This document shows positions 23,601 to 30,753 of a DNA stretch of 64,000 bases, one piece after another (the first letter of the stretch is position 1; each line of letters opens with the position of its first letter). The stretch is from Trileptium ribeirensis (Eukaryota; Nematoda; Enoplea; Enoplida; Thoracostomopsidae): contig JASANE010028009.1 of the NCBI GenBank assembly GCA_030248225.1, positions 31,428-95,427 of the forward strand, given 5' to 3'. The position numbers and the translations under genes are program-made. Below the pieces are notes generated by a model. It was not told the origin of the DNA, did not search any database, and worked only from the letters and a program-made list of their open reading frames with translations.

Positions 23601-24381
23601 GTCGGACGACGTCCGACCCTACTTCCGCATATACAACGTCGGCTGGAACGTCCCAGAACGCAGCGCTCACATGAAATTACCATTACCTGATTACGCTACA
23701 CGGATAGAACGAGCGCGGTACGAAGTACTAAAATTACACGCATGCAACACGCGACCAGGTATTGCATTCTGCGAAATACACGCCTTAGCAACGGATCATA
23801 CATCACGCTGTTTGGACTGGATTATCATGGGCGAGGACGCTCCAGAGGAAGCTCGCCAACTTTGCAAGAACAGTGCATTGGTCGGGCCAATGGCAAACCA
23901 TACCGATGTCTACACCACGGCACAAGGAGTGTTAATTCGAACTGCTGAACGTAAGGCTGTCGTCTCCAAGAAGAAACATCTTAGCCACGTTACCCGAGGA
24001 GAGACAATTAACATCGCTGACAACGGAGTTTTGTGGTTGTCACACAACAACTATACCCAGCTCGTGGTCGGGCCACTTATGCTGGCTAGCACACTAGACG
24101 CGCAGGAAGTCACAATCCATATTGGACCTAACATCACTGTCCATGACTTTCCGGACATACCGCTCAAACCAATTGCTTGGAGCTCGTTGGAACACGCCAA
24201 AGCGACGAACTTACAAGTCCAACAAATAGCAGACGAGCAGTTGAAGAAGGTAATTGACTTCCCATACATCACTACCACTGGCGTAACTCCTTACTTATGG
24301 ATGCTCATCGTGCTAGCAATTGCCGGGATAGGGGCAATAATCTACTTTAGGAAGAAAGCTGGATTCTTCCTAAATGCATAA
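17650..24381 (+). CDS. ORF1: Gag-spacer-Env polyprotein
   Basis: An uninterrupted frame of 2243 codons. Residues 60-230 form a retrotransposon Gag/capsid helical region (opening PQFSGADGQDFEAWL). A CCHC zinc knuckle lies at C324, C327, H332, C337, followed by a Y/G/R/P-rich basic segment (350-530) that suits RNA binding. Residues 700-1100 hold repeated LMEP/NLMEPN motifs and two copies of PFGLRGPINR. Residues 1180-1560 look globular; a CX2CX3HX9C cluster begins at C1390 and the tail is very acidic; I do not recognise this part. A hydrophobic, signal-like segment starts at M1648. A furin-type RKKR (1797-1800) is followed by an Ala/Gly-rich fusion-peptide-like stretch (1801-1825), heptad-like helices and a C-terminal membrane anchor (2215-2233). 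This is the layout of class I viral fusion proteins. It is unusual to find it before pol and in frame with Gag. The ORF ends in TAA overlapping the pol ATG. Confidence 0.9.
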   Translation: MSLPASANRTPISGTSATTNVGGGTATTAGSTNGPSPTVSGDPLVAILQQLMERTTTTAPIIQVGDIPQFSGADGQDFEAWLATYDNLTDANGWTLEQKLICFPTVLKGEALKIYESFPDCQKQTYEALCYNMGFMYSSSQRDEDALITLRMRIQGERESVAMYGLDLQNLVDKAFPEVEGEQRDALLQKFLRQGLRKELKSSVIGKTYPSFKHMMDKLKYKEDAIIASQKDIIGVPVRKSSRSKTVNYMTQGGENNQLVDQIREALDENKRTTAGSDATIARLIDLLDKRTEQHQLNAMMQNNGAPQIGANAIPPATPVGNQCFRCGYLGHFARECPYFRMDIYDPLQNEYTRLATRAAPNYTYGAPPPPAIEYARPPPQYNNRPRYRVVEPRGGARYSRRDDWNNTANQRGYTGYGQQGYYRPEPANYNTYGNGGQTEYYNRSRGRSANGYNQRNNGYNPTYDRRYAAPPQPLSAEAAPFRPRTPSNGWNNANQLGAVPRNRPAQAPIHNNERVDRRNAGVMSVTKAVDPELAHRLDVMRHEMSTLEERAGAGLGTRSAQVNLMVTEDEAMPEQNSPNFDIEQEYPEEIEAEPGAYQVNLLQTSKDTPREWSQAIRSRSGIEPRQTYEEETLAYGEYNYSEVQSNTEPIRRSALLFPTPGAQGVTRDLVNTGWPTNLFVYPDRKSARGDEEYRDTEQRSERGGGTENLMEPKEPNDPDVPSEKYGRWPFGLRGPINRASVSSNDPNAGTCNPSQAAAHRMEPKNLMDGEPNGMEPRETPFGLRGPINRGRVSGNGSNAGTVQPGEATFCRLIQNYICEAEPEEPAEELMNLMEPNGLADTENLMEPSGWNGLPRNREPKELSELNLADASNLTKLTSTNLGRPCEAPVAFQPTGEDRKGHWSGAMETFGTRVSPIVLTPFKIRKRICTPSIFRGRGRPLVDTGQVRGRRREVSCPDCPSSVQNYNLCVGSNSNRVRSLSVGAVGPDQVGSRGYRLSLHSSSNRQVNMCVLESESARTDTTGMCVEPGVETVQHVSETGLGLHGDNAEPSAENITSLEHHDNRARISETMEPNDHMAEPNDTDGEPSNLKKNYVDKEEPVVTSKSSKIVMITPIVNNIAQRTDGTENQRLESKTEIVTCQLSTEEAHEIGINSTGSPVDLTKVIEHALNAPESLGNVQTFGRVSMNPAINNMDINLAESEYLLDQGRIRIHKQQVLDIILRKLLAVDNTSEIIEPLILQGFPDEERLVLLGPDSEFVPAVKPECHGKFPHYTLALPKLRFGEDRTPIRSLFYRRVIAVSERICHAHQLLRIRVAGTARIDRRRDAAVLSGLLGFASPFLHTMPGIHVSSSMLKHLEGLLEIVARVINAMSITQAITEVYRSQIPILQTCIMCEERHNTNFMPREECAFITYHGEWDYTGNLSADYGTIRRDGTVSIRPSSTQGLYTAYELIAYREANLEFLETIIDAPYLLDHLVTEFDETGPKVPVQSLHRIVYAIMANALFIDMDSKPKREELLYLRLLWLRKPAQNIWQNDPTEDMDLIPNMDHDADITFIDEEELESELSAVLSDASDDEFDMPAIDSLDSDELISELGFAVGTEVARNGHDDNATDRSDRVSPIRSVRSSPNLLGQGIKAAVGLLNKGTKIMGLLVALLILHQLGQTHAIATPFSDQVARLGAMVNQQVGTLIEPQGLVITASQSTFLPIILRLSLDGLQPSRQATGMAWCVYTPRGKPCLGNCCPNPNCTTMPDLQQKIQELERELRSTYQGVLDTSYYMALMREYCEANSHLCEEPKVRKKRFLAALAGAAGVVTGFLGVGVAFTNAVHLKDLNKQVLALSKEMRNTYNVAYGNSRAIMKLTHANEELYSFLHHEMQVVVAMIDQVRCQEQRYVTEVHRELVNHMFRTSLRSSVDAVMEAMMSGQLSPKVVDASTLKNLFQKNSQISQNILIRDPALAYQFGQIYPVHIDLGSFKFAFILRVPLVTSDDVRPYFRIYNVGWNVPERSAHMKLPLPDYATRIERARYEVLKLHACNTRPGIAFCEIHALATDHTSRCLDWIIMGEDAPEEARQLCKNSALVGPMANHTDVYTTAQGVLIRTAERKAVVSKKKHLSHVTRGETINIADNGVLWLSHNNYTQLVVGPLMLASTLDAQEVTIHIGPNITVHDFPDIPLKPIAWSSLEHAKATNLQVQQIADEQLKKVIDFPYITTTGVTPYLWMLIVLAIAGIGAIIYFRKKAGFFLNA
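22591..24381 (+). CDS. env: Envelope-like module of ORF1 (possible separate product)
   Basis: From M1648 of ORF1 the last 596 codons form a self-contained envelope. A signal-like hydrophobic run lies at the ATG, followed by a Cys-containing surface part, a dibasic RKKR cleavage motif at 23038-23049, a hydrophobic fusion-peptide-like segment, a long helical region, and a membrane anchor with a short basic tail (RKKAGFF). It may be released from the Gag-Env precursor, or translated separately from a spliced or internally initiated RNA starting at this ATG; the sequence does not decide. The fusion-peptide position and the single C-terminal anchor agree with class I fusion glycoproteins rather than the class II type found in some BEL/Pao elements. 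The frame is intact in this copy. Confidence 0.72.
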   Translation: MGLLVALLILHQLGQTHAIATPFSDQVARLGAMVNQQVGTLIEPQGLVITASQSTFLPIILRLSLDGLQPSRQATGMAWCVYTPRGKPCLGNCCPNPNCTTMPDLQQKIQELERELRSTYQGVLDTSYYMALMREYCEANSHLCEEPKVRKKRFLAALAGAAGVVTGFLGVGVAFTNAVHLKDLNKQVLALSKEMRNTYNVAYGNSRAIMKLTHANEELYSFLHHEMQVVVAMIDQVRCQEQRYVTEVHRELVNHMFRTSLRSSVDAVMEAMMSGQLSPKVVDASTLKNLFQKNSQISQNILIRDPALAYQFGQIYPVHIDLGSFKFAFILRVPLVTSDDVRPYFRIYNVGWNVPERSAHMKLPLPDYATRIERARYEVLKLHACNTRPGIAFCEIHALATDHTSRCLDWIIMGEDAPEEARQLCKNSALVGPMANHTDVYTTAQGVLIRTAERKAVVSKKKHLSHVTRGETINIADNGVLWLSHNNYTQLVVGPLMLASTLDAQEVTIHIGPNITVHDFPDIPLKPIAWSSLEHAKATNLQVQQIADEQLKKVIDFPYITTTGVTPYLWMLIVLAIAGIGAIIYFRKKAGFFLNA

Positions 24382-24383
24382 TG
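24379..24383 (+). promoter_or_regulatory. TAATG stop-start overlap between ORF1 and pol
   Basis: The TAA of ORF1 (24379-24381) and the ATG of pol (24381-24383) share one base, placing pol in the -1 frame. Overlapping TAATG is a recognised arrangement for coupled termination-reinitiation, for example in influenza B segment 7 and in some retrotransposons. No obvious slippery heptamer is visible just upstream, which favours reinitiation over frameshifting. Confidence 0.7.
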
Positions 24384-26480
24384 GGACGCTTACAGCGTTG
24401 GTGGCAACAACGACCATGTGCTCGTGAGGAACTAAGGCGACCTGAATTGCATGTTAAGACGGACAATGAGTATGGCACCACAACCGCGCCGCGACCAACT
24501 GTCTCAGCCCCAGCTGCTCCCACGGAACATCTCAAATTACGTACAGTGAGTCCACGCCGCTCAGCACGACTAAACGCTACCAACGAAGACGAAAGCGTCG
24601 TTCTAGTAGAGCCTACTGAATTATTCGCGGTATCTGAGCGATCCCAACGTAGAGGACACCGGACAGTAGCCTACCACCGACAGGTCAACGCGATACATCA
24701 TATGGACGCACCCTTACTCATCAATGCATTTGTGTACCGCACGCCAGTACTTACACTAATAGATACAGGGGCAGATGTTTCCATCGTGTCCCAATACTTG
24801 GTAAATAAATTAGGCCTCCAGCCGCAGCCTGACGATTCCACTAGGATAGTATCTGCCACCAAACAGGAATTAGCATTAGATGGCAGCATAAGTGTACCTT
24901 TGTCGATCGGGTCCATAAAGGTACAAACTGAATTCTTTGTCACTAAAACAGCACCTTATCACTGCATCATAGGAACAAATTTCATGTCCCAGTTGCCAAA
25001 GTGCATCATAAATTTTAAGGAACGTTGCTTAGAAATAGCAGTGGATGAGGAAGAGGCTAAGATACCTTTTGCAGGTCTAGAGCGCTACGACCCACCACTA
25101 ATTGCAGTAATGTGTCGGAAGCTCACCACCATAGAACCAAACACTGAAACATTCATTAATGCGATTCCCGAAATAGCTGAAACAGGCGTAGGACCGGCAC
25201 TATTTGTGCCCGCACCAGAAATGGTTGACATCGCAATGGCACATGCATTAGTGTTAAGAAGTCAAAGAACCATACCAATCGCAGTAATTAATTTCGGAAA
25301 TACACCGGTCACTATCTATGCCGGACAAACAATAGGTCACATTGAGGTAATGATGAACCCCAACGTGCAGTTCTTGAAGGACACAAACAAAAATTTGATC
25401 CGGTATGAGGAGCACAAACCTGCCAAGCAATTAAATAACATTACTGCACACCCTGAAAGGATCATCCAACACATAGAGGCAGGAAAAAGGTCAATTGACC
25501 ATGAAAGAGCTCAAACGGTCTTGAGTAAAATAGATTTTGATAAGACCCTATTGTCGCCGTTTGAGCTAAAACAGTTGAAAACCGCAATTGCTGAAAACGC
25601 AGATGTCTTCAGCACGCACGACTTTGATTTAGGACGCTACACAGAACATAGGCACCGCATCGAGACCGGAGACGCTAAGCCAATTAAGCAAGCACCGTAT
25701 CGACTAGCACATTCCTTGCGCGAACCGCTTCGCGAGGAACTCAACAGTATGCTAGATGCGGGACTAATATCACCATCAAGCTCACCTTGGGGATCACCAA
25801 TAGTGTATGTAACCAAGAGTGACGGCTCACTCCGACTCTGTGTGGACTTTCGGAAGGTAAACACAGTAGCAGAACAGGACGCATATCCATTGCCTAGAAT
25901 GGACGACATTGTAGGATGCCTCCGAAACACCAAATTAATGTCCAGCTTAGATCTAAATAAGGGTTTCTGGCAGCTAGAATTAGATCCAGAAACCAAAGAC
26001 AAAACATCTTTTGTAACAGTTCATGGGCAATATGAATACAACGTCCTACCGTTCGGATTAAACTCATCCCCAGGAGCTTTTCAACGTTGCATGTCCATGA
26101 TTTTAAAGGGGTTAGAGTGGGAAAAATGTTTAATCTATATTGACGACATACTAGTATTTTCGCCAACATTCGAAGATCACTTGGCAGACCTAATCAAGGT
26201 TTTCGATCGTTTTCGTAGGGCAAACTTAAAATTAAAACCATCAAAATGCCATTTTGGCAGAGGTAGTCTAAAATATTTAGGACACATAATTAGTACAGAA
26301 GGCGTAAAACCAGACCCAGAAAAGGCAATAGCAATAGAGGAATTCAAACGCCCGGAGACGCTGAAGCAGCTTCAAAGTTTCCTGGGACTAGTAGGTTACT
26401 ATCACAAAGTTATACCAAACTACTCGGACATATGCGAACCACTCAATGAGTTAAAACGCAAGGATGCAGTATTTAAGTAG
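24381..26480 (+). CDS. pol: Pol part 1: protease and reverse transcriptase, ends at in-frame TAG
   Basis: A 699-codon frame. The first 110 residues are basic and low in complexity. The retropepsin motif LIDTGADVS has its Asp at 128, with the flap and IIGTNF motif downstream. The reverse transcriptase follows, with LDLNKGFWQ, LPFGLNSSPGAFQ and the catalytic YIDD at 586-589, then the connection (LGHIISTEG, LGLVGYYHKVIPNYSDI). The domain order and motifs are those of Ty3/gypsy Pol. The frame is stopped by TAG at 26478-26480, at the RT-RNase H boundary, while the same frame stays open and homologous immediately afterwards. This is most simply a nonsense mutation in this copy; readthrough is the alternative. 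Confidence 0.95.
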   Translation: MGRLQRWWQQRPCAREELRRPELHVKTDNEYGTTTAPRPTVSAPAAPTEHLKLRTVSPRRSARLNATNEDESVVLVEPTELFAVSERSQRRGHRTVAYHRQVNAIHHMDAPLLINAFVYRTPVLTLIDTGADVSIVSQYLVNKLGLQPQPDDSTRIVSATKQELALDGSISVPLSIGSIKVQTEFFVTKTAPYHCIIGTNFMSQLPKCIINFKERCLEIAVDEEEAKIPFAGLERYDPPLIAVMCRKLTTIEPNTETFINAIPEIAETGVGPALFVPAPEMVDIAMAHALVLRSQRTIPIAVINFGNTPVTIYAGQTIGHIEVMMNPNVQFLKDTNKNLIRYEEHKPAKQLNNITAHPERIIQHIEAGKRSIDHERAQTVLSKIDFDKTLLSPFELKQLKTAIAENADVFSTHDFDLGRYTEHRHRIETGDAKPIKQAPYRLAHSLREPLREELNSMLDAGLISPSSSPWGSPIVYVTKSDGSLRLCVDFRKVNTVAEQDAYPLPRMDDIVGCLRNTKLMSSLDLNKGFWQLELDPETKDKTSFVTVHGQYEYNVLPFGLNSSPGAFQRCMSMILKGLEWEKCLIYIDDILVFSPTFEDHLADLIKVFDRFRRANLKLKPSKCHFGRGSLKYLGHIISTEGVKPDPEKAIAIEEFKRPETLKQLQSFLGLVGYYHKVIPNYSDICEPLNELKRKDAVFK

Positions 26481-28940
26481 ACTCCTAAGTGTGAGGATGC
26501 ATTTAAGAAGCTAAAACAAGCGCTATTAGATGAACCAGTACTAACACATCCCGATTTCACGCAGCCGTTCATTTTACAAACGGACGCTTCAGGATATGCA
26601 ATGGGCGCAGTGCTCTCGCAGAAAACTAAACAAGGTCTCAAACCCATTGCATACGCAAGCAAAGCTCTGTTAGATTATCAACGCCGCTACCCCGCAATCG
26701 AGGCCGAAGCTCTCGCAATCAGATGGGCAGCGTTACACTTCAAGCACTATTTGGTAGGGCACAAGTTTCATGTCGAAACCGATCACAAACCGTTAAAAGC
26801 CTTGTTTGACAAACCACCTAGAAACTCACGCTTATCCCAGTGGCGCAGTGAATTACTACTTGAATTCGGAGGATTTGAAATACTATATAGACCAGGTAAA
26901 GAGAACGGCAATGCCGACGCGTTGTCGCGGGATCCTAGGTATGACCCACACATAAATGAAGAAACAGGAGACACGTATGAAATATTAATGATGGGTCGAG
27001 GACGACCCACCGGACCTCGCCCACCCACAACCTGCGCAGCATGGGACCAATCGCATCTGCCGTATCCCGTACGCACAGTGACACCGCTCACACCTGGGGC
27101 GCCAACAGCAGTAATAGGAAGTCCGATAGCTCCCCCAGGACAGCCAAACCCCGAGGCAATCCCATCGCAACTAGTTCCCGACACGCAGATAACTACAGTA
27201 CCCCCAGCGACGCTAACACAGCAAGCAGCCACGCTCAGTGCTATCCCAATTAGAATGGATCCAGGAGGAACACCAGCAATGTCAGTACACACTACAACAA
27301 TCTCGGGTTCTGGAGTCGGACCTCAGGCTCGAGGATCTAAAAGGCCACACCGGCCCGAATCAGAAACCGTAGGACTAAGAGCAACCACATTACCGACAGA
27401 GCAGGAATTTGATAGGCTCATGAAATTAATGATGCACTATGAAACTGAAATATTACCAACAGTAAGGATCGAGGACGCACAAGACACCCACGAAAACATA
27501 TACCTACCATTCTTTTCAGACCTCCCAGATTTTAATCTAGTACGGCTCTTGCCGTACATCCAAAGAAATGACCCAGAACTGGGTCCAATTTGGTGGTATT
27601 TATACAACAAAACACGGCCCAAGGCCGAATTGGGCGCACTAAGAATAGAAATGCGGGCTCATTACTTCGAACTAGCCCAAGACACGAAAATATTATATAT
27701 GCATCCATTACAACCAGGGGACATAAATTACAAATTGTGCGTCCCAATTACACTAGTACAGCAGGTACTCAAACACGAACATAACACCTTATATGGAGGA
27801 CATCCTGGCCGCGATCGGCTACTAGCAAAATTAAAGCAATTTTACTACTGGAAGGGTATGTCGGAGCACGCACAACAATGGATCAGGCGATGCACTCTAT
27901 GCCAATCCGCGAAGGACCCAATTGCTCGGATAACCACCGGATTGGGTAGGGTTCCGTTGGCAAATCAACCAATGTATCGTGTATTCGTAGACATACTCGA
28001 TATTCAAGTTCGGTCGCAAGCGGGTAACCGCTATGTTATTGCATTCATCGATCAATTCACAAAATTTGCAATAGCAGTGGCAATAAGGCACCAGGATGCA
28101 CACACAGCCGCACACATATTTTTATATGAGGTAGTCAACAAGTACGGAGCTCCCAGGGAACTATACTCCGACAGAGGAGGTGCTTTCACCGCACACATGT
28201 TTGAAAGTCTGTGCCAGGAAATGCAGATATTTCGACACATGAGTTTAGCTTACCACCCTCAGGCAAATGGAGAAATTGAACGATTTAATAGGACTTTACT
28301 ATATTTATTACGGGTAAGCGTACCACAAAATGATCATCACTCATGGGATGTATCATTACCATTTTGTATCATGGCTTATAATTCATCAGTACACACCGCA
28401 ACAAAATACCCACCATTTTTGCTCATGCATGGATTCTATCCCAGGTTACCCGGAGAATACGACACGCATAGTGCAGCCACAGGATACACAGGAGCCCACT
28501 CCTATAGGGCCAACGCGCAACGCTGGATGGCTTCTATTAGGGAACGCGCATACCAGTCAATGAGAGCCGCTCAAGAGATAAATCAGCTGAGGTACAATAG
28601 GCGTACCCGCGAACCTCGCTATCAAACAGGTGAGTTAGTTTGGGTCTATAGGCACGACACCACACCGGGAACATCTAGAAAACTTACGCCTCGTTGGTGC
28701 GGACCATACAAAATACTAAGGATCACTCCGCCATGCATGCGTGTAAGAATGCATTCCAATCCGGAAGGCATGGAACATGTCGTGCACATTAATAGGACAA
28801 AACCTTGTTTTAGGGCATTATATCCAGTGCCTAATGTAGGGGACTGGCTAGGTCAAGTACACGCTTCCGTATTAGAAAGGGGTCTAAATGAACCAACCCA
28901 ACGAATTATCGCTGATAGGGATTTTGTTACCGAAATATAA
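26481..28940 (+). CDS. pol: Pol part 2: RNase H and integrase
   Basis: Same frame as part 1, beginning directly after the TAG; the first in-frame ATG (26601) lies inside the RNase H domain and is unlikely to be a real start. RNase H motifs: TDASGYAMGAVLSQ, EAEALAIRWA and TDHKPL. A P/T-rich linker of about 140 residues (27000-27420) then separates RNase H from integrase, longer than usual. Integrase has an HHCC-type finger (ending CTLCQSAK) and the D,D-35-E core at D464, D524 and E560 (numbered from 26601). A GPY-type module (RWCGPYKILRI) and a basic tail follow; I see no chromodomain. The frame ends in TAA at 28938. Confidence 0.95.
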   Translation, partial: TPKCEDAFKKLKQALLDEPVLTHPDFTQPFILQTDASGYAMGAVLSQKTKQGLKPIAYASKALLDYQRRYPAIEAEALAIRWAALHFKHYLVGHKFHVETDHKPLKALFDKPPRNSRLSQWRSELLLEFGGFEILYRPGKENGNADALSRDPRYDPHINEETGDTYEILMMGRGRPTGPRPPTTCAAWDQSHLPYPVRTVTPLTPGAPTAVIGSPIAPPGQPNPEAIPSQLVPDTQITTVPPATLTQQAATLSAIPIRMDPGGTPAMSVHTTTISGSGVGPQARGSKRPHRPESETVGLRATTLPTEQEFDRLMKLMMHYETEILPTVRIEDAQDTHENIYLPFFSDLPDFNLVRLLPYIQRNDPELGPIWWYLYNKTRPKAELGALRIEMRAHYFELAQDTKILYMHPLQPGDINYKLCVPITLVQQVLKHEHNTLYGGHPGRDRLLAKLKQFYYWKGMSEHAQQWIRRCTLCQSAKDPIARITTGLGRVPLANQPMYRVFVDILDIQVRSQAGNRYVIAFIDQFTKFAIAVAIRHQDAHTAAHIFLYEVVNKYGAPRELYSDRGGAFTAHMFESLCQEMQIFRHMSLAYHPQANGEIERFNRTLLYLLRVSVPQNDHHSWDVSLPFCIMAYNSSVHTATKYPPFLLMHGFYPRLPGEYDTHSAATGYTGAHSYRANAQRWMASIRERAYQSMRAAQEINQLRYNRRTREPRYQTGELVWVYRHDTTPGTSRKLTPRWCGPYKILRITPPCMRVRMHSNPEGMEHVVHINRTKPCFRALYPVPNVGDWLGQVHASVLERGLNEPTQRIIADRDFVTEI

Positions 28941-28958
28941 CCCGTAGATGAAGTAGCA

Positions 28959-30611
28959 GTGCGTACCGTAAGAACAGCAGTCAGTGATAGTTCAGACACC
29001 GAGAGTATAGAAATGGGTGACCCTAACGATCCTAACTTATATCGTCGGACATACGCAGAAATCGAGGCCGAACAAGCAGCAGTGGAGCACATTGAGTATC
29101 GGACGGACGACTACGAGCCGCAGAATCCAAGGACAGTCAGGAATCGGATTCCTCTGACTGATCCAGATAGAGAAATAGAACCCTCTTGGCCACCAATATC
29201 GCAGGAACAGGTTACAAGCCAAGAAGCATTTTCATACATACCAGAACCTGGTAGCCGAGACACTCAGGTAGAATATGGACGACACACTGTACCAGTAACA
29301 ACGATGGAAAGGATAGCAGCCACCAGCGAGGAAGTTCCATTCGGCGTACCGACTGTAGGTGTAGGCATACTTGAAGGACAACACTTCTATCCCGCGGATG
29401 TTACGCTGTCCACTACACCTCGAGGAGCTTCAGGTGGAATCGTCGTACCTGGTCCATACACTTCAGGAGACCTGCGCTATGCAATTATGCTCGCTGCTCA
29501 GGACCATCCATTATTTCAATCACGACCAGCTGAACATATTATGGCATCACGGCTGCGGGTACCAATGGAAATGTCAACTCAAACTGTAGGAGACTATTCG
29601 ACAATACGCCCTTATAGCGCTCCACCAGCAGCTGCCGACAGGCCTATGTCTCCCCATCAATATGTTTATCGCGAGGCAGCCTTTACTCAACCACCAGGGT
29701 CACCAATGTCCAGCTATTTATCAGAAACATCGGGCGAAGGCACCACGGTGGACGTGAGAGCAGCTGAAGCAGACGACGAGTTAACTAGCCAGACATCGCA
29801 GGACCCCTCTTCAGCTGAACGACGCGGTCAAGCAGGACAGGAAACATCCAGCAGTAGTTCTCGAACACCTACTACGCAACCAGGAACCTCCGACTCACTA
29901 AGCGAATTCACGCTTGCGGAATCAAGCAGCGAACCACCAGCACCCCGAATGGGAATCGTTCGCGCGGTAACCTTAGATACCTCTGCCCGCACACGAGCAT
30001 CGACAGAAGAACGAGGAAAGGCACTTGTTGGACGGGCCACGCAACGAAAACAAGTTGCATCAGCACGAGGAGGTTTGACCACCCAGTCTGGCACCACTGA
30101 CCAGCCAGGACCATCCGCGGTAACCATCACAGCGCAGGTACACCCCACTACTGCTGCTACTACCTCCTCAGGAATAATACGCCTTAGTACGACTCATGCG
30201 ACGGTCCCATCCAGACACTTACTACATCGCTAGGCCAGGGACCGGGTCTTTAGGCCATACGGCGCAGCATCAGACGAAGAGATAGGAGACGCCTTACGCA
30301 GACATAGACGCGTAACCTTCCAGGAACCCGGGACGACCATCACTGAAACAGCAGGAACATCAACCAGGCTAGCCTCTACTACACGCACCCAATCCACCAC
30401 TGTCACCACTTCAATGACCAGTGCACCAACACCAACCCCACGACAACTTTTAATGGAAGGACGCTCGCCAGGTGGGACACAGCCACCAACCTCATTCTCC
30501 CGATATCCTTCTAGCCAGGAATTACACCCTGCAGCTTGGCGACGACGAACACCCCGACCACCACCCTATGAAGAGTCTGACTCGGACGACCCTGACCTAC
30601 GGGTGGACTAA
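28959..30611 (+). CDS. ORF3: Ser/Thr/Pro-rich protein of unknown function, one in-frame TAG
   Basis: The frame is the same as pol and is open from just behind the pol TAA. The first ATG is at 29011 (MGDPNDPNLYRRTYAEIE). It runs to a TAG at 30231-30233, after which it remains open to 30611 with the same composition, ending in an acidic ESDSDDPDLRVD. The protein is rich in S, T, P, E and Q, has no membrane segment and looks disordered. I do not recognise it. It could be a structural or matrix-like accessory protein, or a former extension of Pol, as its position and shared frame suggest. The TAG splits it into about 407 and 126 codons. Confidence 0.55.
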
Positions 30612-30753
30612 TCCTAACCATACTCGCACGTACCTCAACACTAGTAAACACGACAGGCCAACAAAAGGGGAGTAGAAGAGGGGATCAGGAATACATTCAC
30701 AGGTAAATAAGACTATCTTTGCACTCAGACTTATTTCGGTATACACATTATAG

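Noticed and set aside
26783..27292. 169-codon minus-strand frame across pol
   Set aside because: Shadow of the P/T-rich linker in pol; the plus strand carries the recognisable domains.
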